A DNA stretch of 64,000 nucleotides from SHZL01 sp031362985. Lineage in GTDB: Bacteria; Pseudomonadota; Gammaproteobacteria; Xanthomonadales; SZUA-36. Below, piece by piece: positions 42,803 to 53,000 of the stretch (position 1 is the stretch's first letter; each line of letters starts with the position of its first letter). The notes beneath the pieces were generated by a model. It was given only the letters and a program-made list of their open reading frames with translations, did not search any database and had not been told where the DNA came from. Location of the stretch: the NCBI GenBank assembly GCA_031362985.1, contig JANLTO010000034.1, positions 1 through 64,000 of the forward strand, given 5' to 3'. The position numbers and the translations under genes are program-made.

Positions 42803-43227
42803 CAGTCGAATTGCTCTTCATCTGTCGTTGCGGGAATCCGTTTTCGCCGGCGGATCGCTAGAATGATTACCACGAACCCGCCCAGCAGTAGGGCCAACGG
42901 CAGCACCCACAGCAGCAGCGTGTTGCCGCCGATCTCCGGCCGATAGAGTACAAAATCCCCGTAACGATCAACCAGGAAGGCCTTGATTTCATCATCACTG
43001 CGCCCGGCTATGAGCATTTGGTGGATTTCAACGCGCAGATCCTGCGCCAAGGGTGCGTCTGAGTCGGCCAGATTCTGGTTTTGGCATACCAGGCAGCGAA
43101 ATTCCTGTGTCATTGCCAGAAAGCGTGCTTCCTGGGCTGGGTTTTCAAACTGTAGCGGTTCGCTGGCTGGCGCGGGAGCTACGCACAGGAGTCCCACGAG
43201 CGACAGAACGCAAAACCTGAACATCAT
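42802..43227 (-). CDS. ccmH: cytochrome c maturation protein CcmH
   Basis: CcmH reduces or presents the CXXCH cysteines of apocytochromes c. The 141-aa product has a signal peptide, the redox motif RCLVCQNQNLADS (about residues 45-57) and a C-terminal membrane helix, the short form in which the TPR part is the separate ccmI gene. Overlaps of a few nt with ccmG and ccmI indicate translational coupling. Confidence 0.95.
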   Translation of the reverse strand: MMFRFCVLSLVGLLCVAPAPASEPLQFENPAQEARFLAMTQEFRCLVCQNQNLADSDAPLAQDLRVEIHQMLIAGRSDDEIKAFLVDRYGDFVLYRPEIGGNTLLLWVLPLALLLGGFVVIILAIRRRKRIPATTDEEQFD

Positions 43228-43757
43228 GGAGTACCTGCTGCTTGCAGCCGTGGAAGGATTTCCTCTTGAATGACAGCAGGCGTCAGTGCGCCGATGTGTT
43301 TGTAAACGATGCGCCCGGTAGCATCCACCAGGAACGATTCAGGCGCAGCGTACACGCCAAAATCAATTGCGGTGCGGCCGGTGGAATCTGCCAGGTTAAG
43401 CGCGTACGGATTGCCATGGCGTTTGAGCCACTCCAGTGCATCCTCCCGCGCATCACGGTAGTTCAGCCCGATGACGCGCACCTGGCCAGATGCGGCCAAA
43501 GCCTGCAAGACAGGATGCTCGACTCTGCATGTCACACACCAACTGGCCCAGACATTGAGCAGGAAGGGCGCGCCAATCAGGTCAACCTGGCTCAGTGTAA
43601 CTGCCTCTTCGCCGAGCAATGGCAGGTGAAAATCCGGAATTTGTTTTCCGATCAAAGGCGAAGGCAAGTCGGTTTTGTGATCAGAAATAGTCAGCCCAAC
43701 CGCGAGCAATGCCCCCAGCAACAGGAACAAGAACAAAGGCAGTAATCGCCCGATCAC
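43224..43757 (-). CDS. ccmG: thiol:disulfide interchange protein CcmG/DsbE
   Basis: A membrane-anchored thioredoxin-like protein that keeps the haem-binding cysteines of apocytochromes reduced. The 177-aa product has an N-terminal anchor helix, the active site WASWCVTCRVEHP (about residues 75-87) and the CcmG-specific GLNYRDAREDALEWL. It overlaps ccmF by ATGA. Confidence 0.95.
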   Translation of the reverse strand: MIGRLLPLFLFLLLGALLAVGLTISDHKTDLPSPLIGKQIPDFHLPLLGEEAVTLSQVDLIGAPFLLNVWASWCVTCRVEHPVLQALAASGQVRVIGLNYRDAREDALEWLKRHGNPYALNLADSTGRTAIDFGVYAAPESFLVDATGRIVYKHIGALTPAVIQEEILPRLQAAGTP

Positions 43758-45730
43758 TCAACCCGCTCCGCTGCAAGCGGTGTGGTCACATCTTGTGACG
43801 CATCTTCCCGTGTGCGAGGCTGGCGATAGCGCCTGTCAGCAGCGGCGAGCAAGCCGCCGGCCAACATGAACAGCGCGCCCAACCAGATGAAGCGGATGAA
43901 CGGCTTGTGATAAATCCGCACTGCCCAGGCGCTGCCCTGGTCATCCAGCGGTTCTCCCAGCGAGATATACAGGTCCCGGGTAAGACCCGGATCGATGGCC
44001 GCCTCGGTCATGATTTGCCCACCCACAAGATAGCGGCGCTTTTGCGGGTGCATGCTGGCGACCTGTGCGCCATTTTGGTAGACCGTAAACCCACCTTCAT
44101 CGGCGACGAAGTTTGATCCTTGCAGTTGTCGCGTACCTTCGAATACGAACTCATAGGAGGCGAGTTCAAACCGGTCGCCGGCGCTCATGCGCAAATGTTT
44201 TTCCGAGCTGATGGTGCTGCTTAGCCCCGCGCCGATAAGAAAGATACCCACGCCGATATGGGCCAGACACATTCCGGCTTCGCTGCGCGACGGTAGAAAA
44301 CGGGGAAAGCCCTGCATGCGGCGCAAGAAAAACTGCAGCGTCGAAGCAATGACCCACGTCCCTCCTGCAGCAGCTGCCGTTGCAAGTAAACCCGCCTGGG
44401 GAAGCAACTGCCATGTCGTTATCGTGGCCAGGAATGCAGCCACCCCAGGCAGCCAAAGCTGCTTCAGTAAATCCCGGAAATGATCCTCGTTCCACTGAAC
44501 GATGAAGCTGAAGGGCAGTAACAAAGCCAGCGGCACCAGCAGCAGCGTGAACAGGGATCCAAAGTAAGGCGGGCCGACAGAAATCTTGCCGAGGTCCAGT
44601 GCCTCCAGCAACAGCGGATACAGGGTTCCGATCAAAACCATGGCGGCCATTACCACCAGTAGCAAGTTGTTTAGCAGCAGCAGGGTTTCGCGCGACAGGG
44701 CGGAAAAACGCTCTCCCTGGATCATGCCGGGAGCGCGCAGTGCGAACAGCAGCAGGGAACCACCTACCACAATAAACAGGTAGGTGAGGATGAAAATGCC
44801 CCGCGCGGGATCCGATGCGAACGCATGCACTGAAGTCAGTACACCCGAACGAACCAGGAACGTGCCGAGCAGGCTGAGAGAAAACGCCGTGATAGCAAGG
44901 ATCAATGTCCAGTTGCGAAATGCACCGCGTTTTTCGGTAACGGCCTGGGAATGAATCAGGGCAGTGCCCACCAGCCACGGCATGAAGGAAGCATTCTCCA
45001 CCGGGTCCCAGAACCACCACCCCCCCCATCCCAGTTCGTAGTAAGCCCACCAACTGCCCAGCGCAATGCCAATGGTGAGAAAAGACCAGGCAACATGGGT
45101 CCACGGTCGCGACCAGCGCACCCAATCGCGATTTACTTGCTGGCCCAGCAGAGCGGCCACGGCAAACGCGAATGCCACTGAAAAGCCTACATACCCCATG
45201 TACAACAAGGGCGGGTGGACGATCATGCCGAAATCCTGCAGCAGGGGATTGAGGTCCATACCTTCGGCGACTGGTTGCAGCAAGCGCAGGAACGGGTTAG
45301 ACGTGAAAATGATGAACAGCAGGAAACCGGTACTTACCAGCCCCAAAACTGCGAGCACCCGCGCGCGAAATGCATCCGGCAAACGCTGGCTGAACAGCGC
45401 AACAGCAGCAGTCCAGCCGGAGAGAATCAACACCCACAACAACTGTGAGCCTTCGTGTGCTCCCCAAACCGCGGTGACACGGTATTCAAGCGGCAAGCGG
45501 GTACTGCTGTTGCGCGCTACGTACTCGACCGAAAAATCCTGCGAAACAAAGGCCCAGGTCAAAATGGCGAAGGCCCCGGCAACGAGGGCAAACTGGACCA
45601 GGGCTGCATGAAAAGCCACCCGCATCAGTTGATGGTTGCCCGAATAGGCACCGAGCAAAGGCAAGCTGCCCAGTGCCACGGACACCAACAGTGCCACAAG
45701 GAGCAACACCTGGCCAAATTCCGGCGTCAT
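43754..45730 (-). CDS. ccmF: haem lyase subunit CcmF
   Basis: CcmF accepts haem from holo-CcmE and ligates it to apocytochrome c. The 658-aa polytopic protein contains the tryptophan-rich WWD domain GWGGWWFWDPVENASFMPWL (near residue 240) and conserved histidines in its membrane helices. Length is normal. It lies 6 nt after ccmE and overlaps ccmG. Confidence 0.97.
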   Translation of the reverse strand: MTPEFGQVLLLVALLVSVALGSLPLLGAYSGNHQLMRVAFHAALVQFALVAGAFAILTWAFVSQDFSVEYVARNSSTRLPLEYRVTAVWGAHEGSQLLWVLILSGWTAAVALFSQRLPDAFRARVLAVLGLVSTGFLLFIIFTSNPFLRLLQPVAEGMDLNPLLQDFGMIVHPPLLYMGYVGFSVAFAFAVAALLGQQVNRDWVRWSRPWTHVAWSFLTIGIALGSWWAYYELGWGGWWFWDPVENASFMPWLVGTALIHSQAVTEKRGAFRNWTLILAITAFSLSLLGTFLVRSGVLTSVHAFASDPARGIFILTYLFIVVGGSLLLFALRAPGMIQGERFSALSRETLLLLNNLLLVVMAAMVLIGTLYPLLLEALDLGKISVGPPYFGSLFTLLLVPLALLLPFSFIVQWNEDHFRDLLKQLWLPGVAAFLATITTWQLLPQAGLLATAAAAGGTWVIASTLQFFLRRMQGFPRFLPSRSEAGMCLAHIGVGIFLIGAGLSSTISSEKHLRMSAGDRFELASYEFVFEGTRQLQGSNFVADEGGFTVYQNGAQVASMHPQKRRYLVGGQIMTEAAIDPGLTRDLYISLGEPLDDQGSAWAVRIYHKPFIRFIWLGALFMLAGGLLAAADRRYRQPRTREDASQDVTTPLAAERVE

Positions 45731-45736
45731 GGCGCC

Positions 45737-46198
45737 TCAGCCTTCATCCGCGGATTTCTCCGCGGCCGCACGATGCCCGGCTTTCTTTAGTGCATCGGCT
45801 ACCTCCGGCGGCATGTACTTCTCATCGTGTTTTGCCAGGATCTCATTGGCCTGAAACTGACCTGTTTCATTCAATGCACCGCGAGCTATCACGCCCTGGC
45901 CTTCACGAAAAAGATCGGGCAGGATGCCTACGTAATGCACCGTGATTTCTTCCAGGCCGTCGGTGACGGTGAACTGCACTGCAAGGCCATCGCCTGACCT
46001 TTCCACGGTGCCCTTCTTGACCAGGCCGCCCAATCGGAATTGTCGCCCCACTGGCATGGACAGCTGCGCAATTTCGCTTGGACTCTGAAAGTACAGCATG
46101 TTCTGCTGCAGCGAATAGAATGTGACCGCTCCCGCCGCACTCACGCCAGTGAGAATCAGCAGTACTGCAATCAGTCGGCGCCTACGTGTGGGCGTCAT
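45737..46198 (-). CDS. ccmE: haem chaperone CcmE
   Basis: CcmE carries haem covalently through the periplasm. The 153-aa product has an N-terminal anchor helix and an OB-fold domain. The haem-binding His lies in EILAKHDEKYMPPEV (near residue 127), exactly the family motif. It overlaps the end of ccmD by 17 nt. Confidence 0.96.
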   Translation of the reverse strand: MTPTRRRRLIAVLLILTGVSAAGAVTFYSLQQNMLYFQSPSEIAQLSMPVGRQFRLGGLVKKGTVERSGDGLAVQFTVTDGLEEITVHYVGILPDLFREGQGVIARGALNETGQFQANEILAKHDEKYMPPEVADALKKAGHRAAAEKSADEG

Positions 46199-46334
46199 CA
46201 GTTTGTTCCCTGGAAATAAGCTGGCGGATAGCTCGCCGGGCGGTTCTTGCTCGCAACAGCGGGCTGAGCGCTGCCCAAAGCAGTATCAGGGCGGTAGATC
46301 CGTATGCCGCCCAGATGAATGGCGCATGATTCAC
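46182..46334 (-). CDS. ccmD: haem exporter protein CcmD (short, GTG start)
   Basis: CcmD is a tiny membrane protein that helps release holo-CcmE from CcmABC. On the minus strand a GTG at 46334 opens a 50-codon frame: VNHAPFIWAAYGSTALILLW, one hydrophobic helix, then the basic segment RARTARRAIRQLISRE, ending at TAG 46184-46182. The GTG overlaps the ccmC TGA (GTGA) and the 3' end overlaps ccmE. Size, topology and position are those of CcmD, and it is easily missed because it is so short. Confidence 0.9.
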   Translation of the reverse strand: MNHAPFIWAAYGSTALILLWAALSPLLRARTARRAIRQLISREQTDDAHT

Positions 46335-47125
46335 TGACCAGCACCTCCCACGTCAAGTGATTTGGTCTGTGTGCCCACTGCATCCCGCACCCAGGCTTTA
46401 CGCACGTCTTGCTCAAGCAATACCACCCGCGCCCGGGTAAGCACATTGGCGGCGTAGTATAACTTTGTAGCAACAGTCATGATGAGCAAGGGCCACAACA
46501 TGCTCGGATGAATACTACTGCCGGTCAAATTTATGCTACTGCCCTGGTGCAGGGTATTCCACCATTTGACTGAAAAATGAATGATGGGCAAATTGATCAA
46601 CCCAACCAATGCCAGCAGGCAAGCTGCCCTGGCAGCCTTGCGCGGTTCGTCAAACGCACGGTACAAGGCCATCACGCCCACATAGAGGAACAACAAAACC
46701 AGCTCGCTGGTCAGGCGTGCGTCCCATACCCAATACGTACCCCAGGTCGGGCGGCCCCATAGCGAACCGGAAATCAGGGCAGCAAGGGTGAATGCAGCAC
46801 CTACGGGTGCGCTGCTCATGGCCAGGATCTCCATGATACGGATGCGCCAGACGAGCGCAATAAATCCCGTAGCTGCCATCACGCCGTAAATCATCATGGA
46901 CATCCACGCGGCGGGCACATGGATGTACATGATGCGTACGCTTTCTCCCTGCTGGTAGTCCTGCGGTGATGCAATCAGTCCAAAGTATAGGCCGGTAAGC
47001 GCCAGAACAATGAACAGTCCCCACAACCACGGAATCAGCCTGCCGGCAAATTGATAGAACCATGGCGGCGACCCCAGCCGGTGCAGCAGCAGAAGAAAGA
47101 AATTTTTTCCGGGTTTTGTACTCAT
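46331..47125 (-). CDS. ccmC: haem exporter protein CcmC
   Basis: CcmC presents haem to CcmE at the outer face of the inner membrane. The 264-aa product has six transmembrane helices, the tryptophan-rich signature WGTYWVWDARLTSELVLL (about residues 132-149) and flanking histidines. It follows ccmB by 16 nt and overlaps ccmD. Confidence 0.96.
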   Translation of the reverse strand: MSTKPGKNFFLLLLHRLGSPPWFYQFAGRLIPWLWGLFIVLALTGLYFGLIASPQDYQQGESVRIMYIHVPAAWMSMMIYGVMAATGFIALVWRIRIMEILAMSSAPVGAAFTLAALISGSLWGRPTWGTYWVWDARLTSELVLLFLYVGVMALYRAFDEPRKAARAACLLALVGLINLPIIHFSVKWWNTLHQGSSINLTGSSIHPSMLWPLLIMTVATKLYYAANVLTRARVVLLEQDVRKAWVRDAVGTQTKSLDVGGAGQ

Positions 47126-47141
47126 CCGCGTTTCTTTGATT

Positions 47142-47837
47142 TCATGACAGACTGATTTTCAAGGCAGCCGCTGTTGCAAATGGCGCCAGGGTGATCGATG
47201 CGATCAGGCCGGCGAGCAGCAAGCCCATGAATGCACTGTACGGCAAGCCATCTGCGGCCGCCATGATTCCTCCGGTAGCGACGATCAATACTGGCACGTA
47301 CAGAGGGAAAACCAGCAATGAAAGCAACTGCCCGCCGCGATGCAGGCTGACAGTCAATGCCGCGCCAATGGCTCCAATAAAACTGAGTATGGGTGTGGCC
47401 AGCGCCAGACTGACCATCATGACGCCCATGGATGAAGTGGGCAGATTCATCCAGATTGAGAGCAAGGGCGACATCAGGACCAATGGCAAACCAGCTACCA
47501 GCCAGTGTGCCAGTGTTTTCGCCAGTGCGATGAGGGTGAGTGGATGGCCGCTGATCACATATTGTTCCATCGTGCCGTCCTCGAAATCGGAACGAAACAG
47601 GTTCTCAAGTGAGATGACGGTAGCCAGCAACCCTGCTATCCAGATTACCCCCGGTGCAATGCGGCCCAGTAGTGCGGGATCAGGACCAATACCCAGCGGG
47701 AAGAGGCTGACAACTACCAGTGCAAACATGACCGGTAACAGCAATTCCGTTCGCCTCCGAAAAGCCAGCAGCAGGTCGCGGCGCAGTAGGGCCAGGAATG
47801 CGCGGGTCATGCTGGTTCCAGGTGCGGGCTGGTTCAT
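47142..47837 (-). CDS. ccmB: haem exporter permease CcmB
   Basis: CcmB is the membrane subunit of the CcmAB ABC transporter, needed to release holo-CcmE. The 231-aa product has six hydrophobic helices and the family segments LLRRDLLLAFRR and FEDGTMEQYVISGHPL. The ATG at 47837 overlaps the ccmA stop (ATGA) and is preferred over the longer frame to 47876. A later ATG at 47810 is also possible. Confidence 0.95.
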   Translation of the reverse strand: MNQPAPGTSMTRAFLALLRRDLLLAFRRRTELLLPVMFALVVVSLFPLGIGPDPALLGRIAPGVIWIAGLLATVISLENLFRSDFEDGTMEQYVISGHPLTLIALAKTLAHWLVAGLPLVLMSPLLSIWMNLPTSSMGVMMVSLALATPILSFIGAIGAALTVSLHRGGQLLSLLVFPLYVPVLIVATGGIMAAADGLPYSAFMGLLLAGLIASITLAPFATAAALKISLS

Positions 47838-48427
47838 GTACCGGTCACGCCCGAGATTAGCCGGACTTCCCGGCAATTTCCCGTGGAAGGACGATGCCGG
47901 CCGTGGGAGGCCAGAACGCAGCTGCCAGCTCGGGCAAGATGTTCCACCAGCAATTCGTCGAGCAGCGCAATGCCTTCATCGTCCAGGTTGGAATAGGGCT
48001 CATCCAGCAACCACAATTCAGCCGGAATCGCCATTAAACGGATCAGCGCACAGCGTTTGCGCTGGCCGGCTGACAAGGTTCGTGCGGCTTGGTGCGCCAC
48101 CCGTTGCAGGCCTGCCCGGGCAATGAGCTCAGCCACTGAATCATTGCCCAGGCCGTGGAAATCACGCACGAACAGGGTATTTTCCAGGACGCTGAGATCA
48201 TCCTTGAGCGCCAGGGCATGCCCGATATAGGCCAGGCCGCGCGCCGTCGAGTGCACACTGCCACTGGTCGGCGTGAGTATCCCGGCGAGCAGGCGGATCA
48301 GGGTGGTCTTGCCACAGCCGTTAGCCCCCGTGACCACCAGCAGCGCGCCGCGCGCGAGCGCGAAATTCACGGGTGCGAATACCGGCTGAAAATGGCGCTC
48401 TAATGTGATTTGTGAAACTGCAAGCAT
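47834..48427 (-). CDS. ccmA: haem exporter ATP-binding protein CcmA
   Basis: The ATPase of the CcmAB complex. The 197-aa product has Walker A GANGCGKTTLIRLL (about residues 34-47), the ABC signature LSAGQRKR (about 117-124), Walker B ELWLLDEPYSNLD and the switch His. It heads the minus-strand ccmABCDEFGHI operon. The 275-nt region up to gor on the other strand must contain the divergent promoters, but I see no clear hexamers. Confidence 0.95.
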   Translation of the reverse strand: MLAVSQITLERHFQPVFAPVNFALARGALLVVTGANGCGKTTLIRLLAGILTPTSGSVHSTARGLAYIGHALALKDDLSVLENTLFVRDFHGLGNDSVAELIARAGLQRVAHQAARTLSAGQRKRCALIRLMAIPAELWLLDEPYSNLDDEGIALLDELLVEHLARAGSCVLASHGRHRPSTGNCREVRLISGVTGT

Positions 48428-48702
48428 GGGTTCACGGAAGGGTCATTACAGGGTTTGAGCTATGCTAAGGGCTTGCTGCCAGCAAGTCCATGCACAATCC
48501 GCATCGAACTGACGCGAGCGCTGGCTTTTTTTGGATGGGTGTTCATGCACCAGGTTTGCACGACCGCCGGTCAAGTTCCGGTCTGGTACAGACAAGTACG
48601 GCTTCGAGGGTTCGATTATGCTGTTTGTCACGCCCGAAGAAACTGTCTAATTTTTTTGCTGGACCGCTGTTCTTATGCGAAAAAGGCTTTTGGAGCTTCC
48701 AG

Positions 48703-50073
48703 ATGAGTGGATTTGACTTTGACCTGTTCGTACTGGGCGCCGGCTCCGCCGGGGTGCGCGCCGCTCGCATTGCCGCAGGTCATGGGGCGAGGGTCGCAGT
48801 GTGCGAAGAAAGCCGGGTAGGCGGGACCTGCGTTATTCGCGGTTGCGTACCCAAAAAGCTTCTGGTCTATGCTGCCCATTTTGCCGAAGAGTTTGAAGAC
48901 GCGGCCGGGTTTGGATGGACGGTTCCAAAGCCAACTTTCAGCTGGCCTGACCTGATTGCCGCCAAGGACCGGGAAATAGACCGCTTGAACGGGGTTTATC
49001 GACGCCTGCTGGAAGATTCGGGTGTGACACTGTTTCCGCAACGTGGCAGCTTTGCGGACGAACACCATGTGAGCCTGGGCGAGCGCGTGGTAAGTGCGGC
49101 GCATATTTTAATTGCCACTGGTGGACATCCGTGGGTACCGGACATCCCGGGAAGCGAGCTCGCGATCACCTCGAATGAGGCATTTGACCTGCGCGAGTTT
49201 CCCCGACGTGTGCTGATTGTTGGCGGCAGCTATATAGCCTGTGAATTTGCCGGCATCTTTAACGGTTTGGGCGCGAGCGTCACACTGGCGCATCGAGGGG
49301 ATGCAGTGCTACGGGGGTTCGATCAGGACGTAGGTCAGTTTGTCGGCCAGGAGATGCAAAATAAAGGTATTTGCCTGATGCTGCAGAGCAATGTTGAACG
49401 AATTGACCGCCTGTCCCGGTCCGGGGAGCTGCGGGTAAGTTTTGCCGATCGCCGGACCCTGATGGTTGACCAGGTCATGTATGCGACCGGGCGCAAACCC
49501 AATGTCGCCGGCCTGGCCATCGAAAACAGCGGTGTGCAGGTAGACCCGGATGGAAGGGTGCGGGTGAACGAATTATCACGCACCAACGTGGACCATATAT
49601 ATGCTGTTGGCGATGTCACCAACCGGCTGAACCTGACCCCGGTGGCGATCTATGAAGGGCATGCATTTGCTGACTCAGTTTTTGGCGGGAAAGTTCGCTC
49701 TGTGACACATGAATTTGTACCGTCTGCCGTTTTCTCCCAACCTCCCGTTGGCACGGTTGGATTCAGCGAGAAGGATGCGCAGTGCCATTTTGGCGAGATT
49801 GATATCTATTGCTCCCGTTTTTCCCCTTTGAAACACACCCTGTCTGGCAGAAAAGAACGCACATTGATGAAACTTATTGTCGCGCGGGAAACACAAAAGG
49901 TGGTCGGGGTACACATAGTTGGATTGGATGCTCCGGAAATTGTCCAGGGCTTCGCAGTAGCGGTAAAATCGGGTTTAAGGAAAGATCAATTTGACGCCAC
50001 CATCGGTATCCACCCAACGGCAGCTGAAGAGTTGGTGACCATGAGATACCCCGTTAATCGTCAAGACCAGTGA
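48703..50073 (+). CDS. gor: glutathione-disulfide reductase
   Basis: A flavoprotein that reduces glutathione disulfide with NADPH. From ATG 48703 (GGAG 7 nt upstream) the product is 456 aa: FAD-binding LFVLGAGSAGVRAAR, the redox disulfide Cys43/Cys48 in GGTCVIRGCVPKKL, the NADPH site VLIVGGSYIACEFAG, and the C-terminal GIHPTAAEELV that supplies the catalytic His and Glu. The long upstream extension to 48490 has no similarity to the family. The start of the subtilase follows directly. Confidence 0.94.
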   Translation: MSGFDFDLFVLGAGSAGVRAARIAAGHGARVAVCEESRVGGTCVIRGCVPKKLLVYAAHFAEEFEDAAGFGWTVPKPTFSWPDLIAAKDREIDRLNGVYRRLLEDSGVTLFPQRGSFADEHHVSLGERVVSAAHILIATGGHPWVPDIPGSELAITSNEAFDLREFPRRVLIVGGSYIACEFAGIFNGLGASVTLAHRGDAVLRGFDQDVGQFVGQEMQNKGICLMLQSNVERIDRLSRSGELRVSFADRRTLMVDQVMYATGRKPNVAGLAIENSGVQVDPDGRVRVNELSRTNVDHIYAVGDVTNRLNLTPVAIYEGHAFADSVFGGKVRSVTHEFVPSAVFSQPPVGTVGFSEKDAQCHFGEIDIYCSRFSPLKHTLSGRKERTLMKLIVARETQKVVGVHIVGLDAPEIVQGFAVAVKSGLRKDQFDATIGIHPTAAEELVTMRYPVNRQDQ

Positions 50074-50084
50074 AGGTATTGGAC

Positions 50085-53000
50085 ATGAACTTAGTATGGA
50101 AAAGGACTTTGGTTGTGCTGGCCAGCGTTTTGGCTGCATCAGTGGCGGCCGGGGATCCGGTGCCATCGCCTGGCCAGGTGCAGCGCTATATCGTGGAATT
50201 CCATGATGCACCATTGGCTGCGTATGCCGGAGGAAAACTTGCTGTTGCGGTACAGCCTTCTTCGCCGGAACGCCTCGAAGCCACCAGCCCCTCTGTCACC
50301 GGGGCACGCAAACTGGATGTGCGCTCGCCTCAATCGCGGGCCTATCTGGACTACCTCGATCAAACCCATGAACTGTTCAGGCTGCAGGCAGCACGATTGC
50401 TGGGGCGCACCATCGCGCCAGGTAAGGTTTACCGCAATGCGCTTAATGGCATGGCCCTGGACCTGACGGCCACAGAAGCGGCCGCTCTCGCTGCATCCCC
50501 TATGGTCAAGTCCATTCAGAAAGACACGCGGCAGCGGCTGGAAACCGATGCGGGACCAAGCTGGATAGGCGCGGCAGAGATCTGGTCCGGGCAGAGTGGA
50601 TTTGCTGCCAACCGTGGCGAGGGCATGGTTATCGGCATCATTGATTCGGGGATCAACTGGGAACATCCCTCCTTTTCTGACCCGGGCGAGGATGGCTACC
50701 ACCACGTGAATCCATTCGGCGCCCAGGTGGGCCTGTGCAGCAATCCTGCAGTGACGTGCAATAACAAGTTGATCGGGGTTTACGATTTCGTCGAGGATGA
50801 CCCGGGCACGACTGTTGTAGAGGAAAATACCAATGGCAAGGACAATTCCGGTCATGGCAGCCACGTGGCTTCGATTGCTGCGGGAGATTCGGTTAACGTA
50901 ACGCTTGCCGGCGGCGTAAGTACCGACATATCTGGCGTAGCACCGCACGCCAATATCGTAGCCTACCGGGTATGTTATATCGGCGATCCGCCAGCTGCGG
51001 ATGGCGGTGGGTGCATGGGCTCAGCCATTCTTTCGGCGATTGATCAGGCCATAGAAGATGGTGTGGATGTCATCAACTATTCCATTGGCACCGATGCGTT
51101 CAACCCCTGGTCGCCAGGTGGTATTCCAATGGCTTACCTCAACGCGCGCAATGCCGGGATCTTTGTTGCGACCTCTGCAGGTAACTCCGGACCCAATGCC
51201 AGCACTGTAGGTTCCCCCGCCAACGCACCCTGGTTGTTTGCCGTAGGCAATGCAACGCACGACCGGATTTTTGCCAGTATTGTGCAGGGCCTGAGTGGCG
51301 GCTCGACCACCCCCCCAGGGGACCTCGTTGGCGCGAGTTTTGGTGGCGGTCTTGCATCCAGGAAAATCGTTTATGCCAAGGATTACGGATTTGCCCTCTG
51401 TGGCAGCGGACCTGCCGAGCTGCAATCCAGCTGTGCTGGCAACACGGGGTTGAGCAATCCCTGGAAAGGCACCAAACCTTTTAACGGCGAAATCGTTGTT
51501 TGTGACCGGGGTGAATACGGGCGCGTGGAAAAGGGAAAGAATGTGAAGCTGGCGGGTGCCAGCGGTTTTATCCTGGCCAATACTGACACAGATGGCGACT
51601 CCATCGTGGCAGATGAACACTGTTTGCCTGCCAGCCACATTTCAGACTCAGATGGCGATAAATTGCGCGCCTGGCTGGCCACCGGCATAGGTCATGCCGG
51701 GGCGATTTCGGGCTTTACTCTTGCCAAGGACGACAAATACGGCGACCACCTCAGTTCCAGCAGTTCCCGTGGGCCGGCGACGGCAACGGTGCAGGATACC
51801 CTGAAGCCCAACGTTATCGCCCCGGGAACGGATATTCTCGGCGCATCCGAAACAGGTGAGGATTTACTCATCCTGACCGGTACTTCGATGTCCTCACCGC
51901 ACATGGCAGGTGCAGCGGCACTGGTGCGTGCGGTGCATTCGGACTGGAGCGTGGCGCAGGTCGCTTCAGCACTGGAAACCACGGCTACGTCCGCACTCGC
52001 CAAGGACTCCGACGGCACGGTGGCTACACCTCATGAGCGCGGAGCAGGCAGACCCAGGCTGGGCGAAGCCGTCAATGCCGGTTTATACCTTGACGTGAGC
52101 GGTACTCAGTTCAGCAGCGCCAATCCAGCCACCGGTGGAGACCCCAGGAATCTCAACCTGTCCGGCCTGGTGGACGCAACGTGCCAGGGAAGCTGCAGTT
52201 TCAGCCGTACTGTCACCGATCAAAAGGGCGGAGGAAGCTGGACTGCCACGCCGCTGAACTTTCCGGCAGGGGTGCAGGTTTCAGTTACGCCATCAAGTTT
52301 TACTCTGGCGAACAAGGCATCCAAATCCATCAGCGTAGACGTAAACCTGGCGCCGTCCGCAATCGTGGGTGAATGGGTGTACGGCGACATCCGCCTCAGG
52401 GCAGCAGGTTCACCTGACCAGATATTGACGGTTGCTGTGTACTCTTCCGGTGGCGACCTGCCAGATGAGTGGGTGATAACTGACAAACGCGACACCGGCT
52501 GGAAAGAATTCACGCTGGCTGATCTGGCGTCGATGCCTGACGCGACCTTTACCAGTGGCGGCCTGGCGCCCAAGACACGCACCACCCAGATCCTGAAACA
52601 AGACCCGACCGCCGGCGGTCCGCAGGCTGAAAAAGGGCATCTTACCGCTTCGCCCGAAGACCCGTTTGATGGAGGTGAAGGCGTCTTCACGGTTTGGCAC
52701 AATCTTCCGCAAGGCGGTTTGTGGCTGCACGCAGAGACCCTGGTTTCTACGGCTGCAGACCTCGACCTTTTTGTCGGACGGGACGACAACGGGGACGGCG
52801 CTGCCGATGAGGATGAGCAGATTTGCACCAGCTCTTCGCCAACAGATGTTGAAAACTGCGACCTGTTTGACCTGCCGCCTGGTACTTACTGGATCGTGGT
52901 ACAAAATTGGGACGGCACTAATGCAAGCGGCGATGAAGTCACCGTGGTTAGTGCGGCCGTGGAAAGCTCAAATCAGGCATCGCTGGTCGCGACCGGCCCG

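Noticed and set aside
48490..48702. 71-residue N-terminal extension of gor
   Set aside because: Low similarity and Cys/Arg/Ser-rich. The ATG at 48703 with GGAG gives a standard glutathione reductase.
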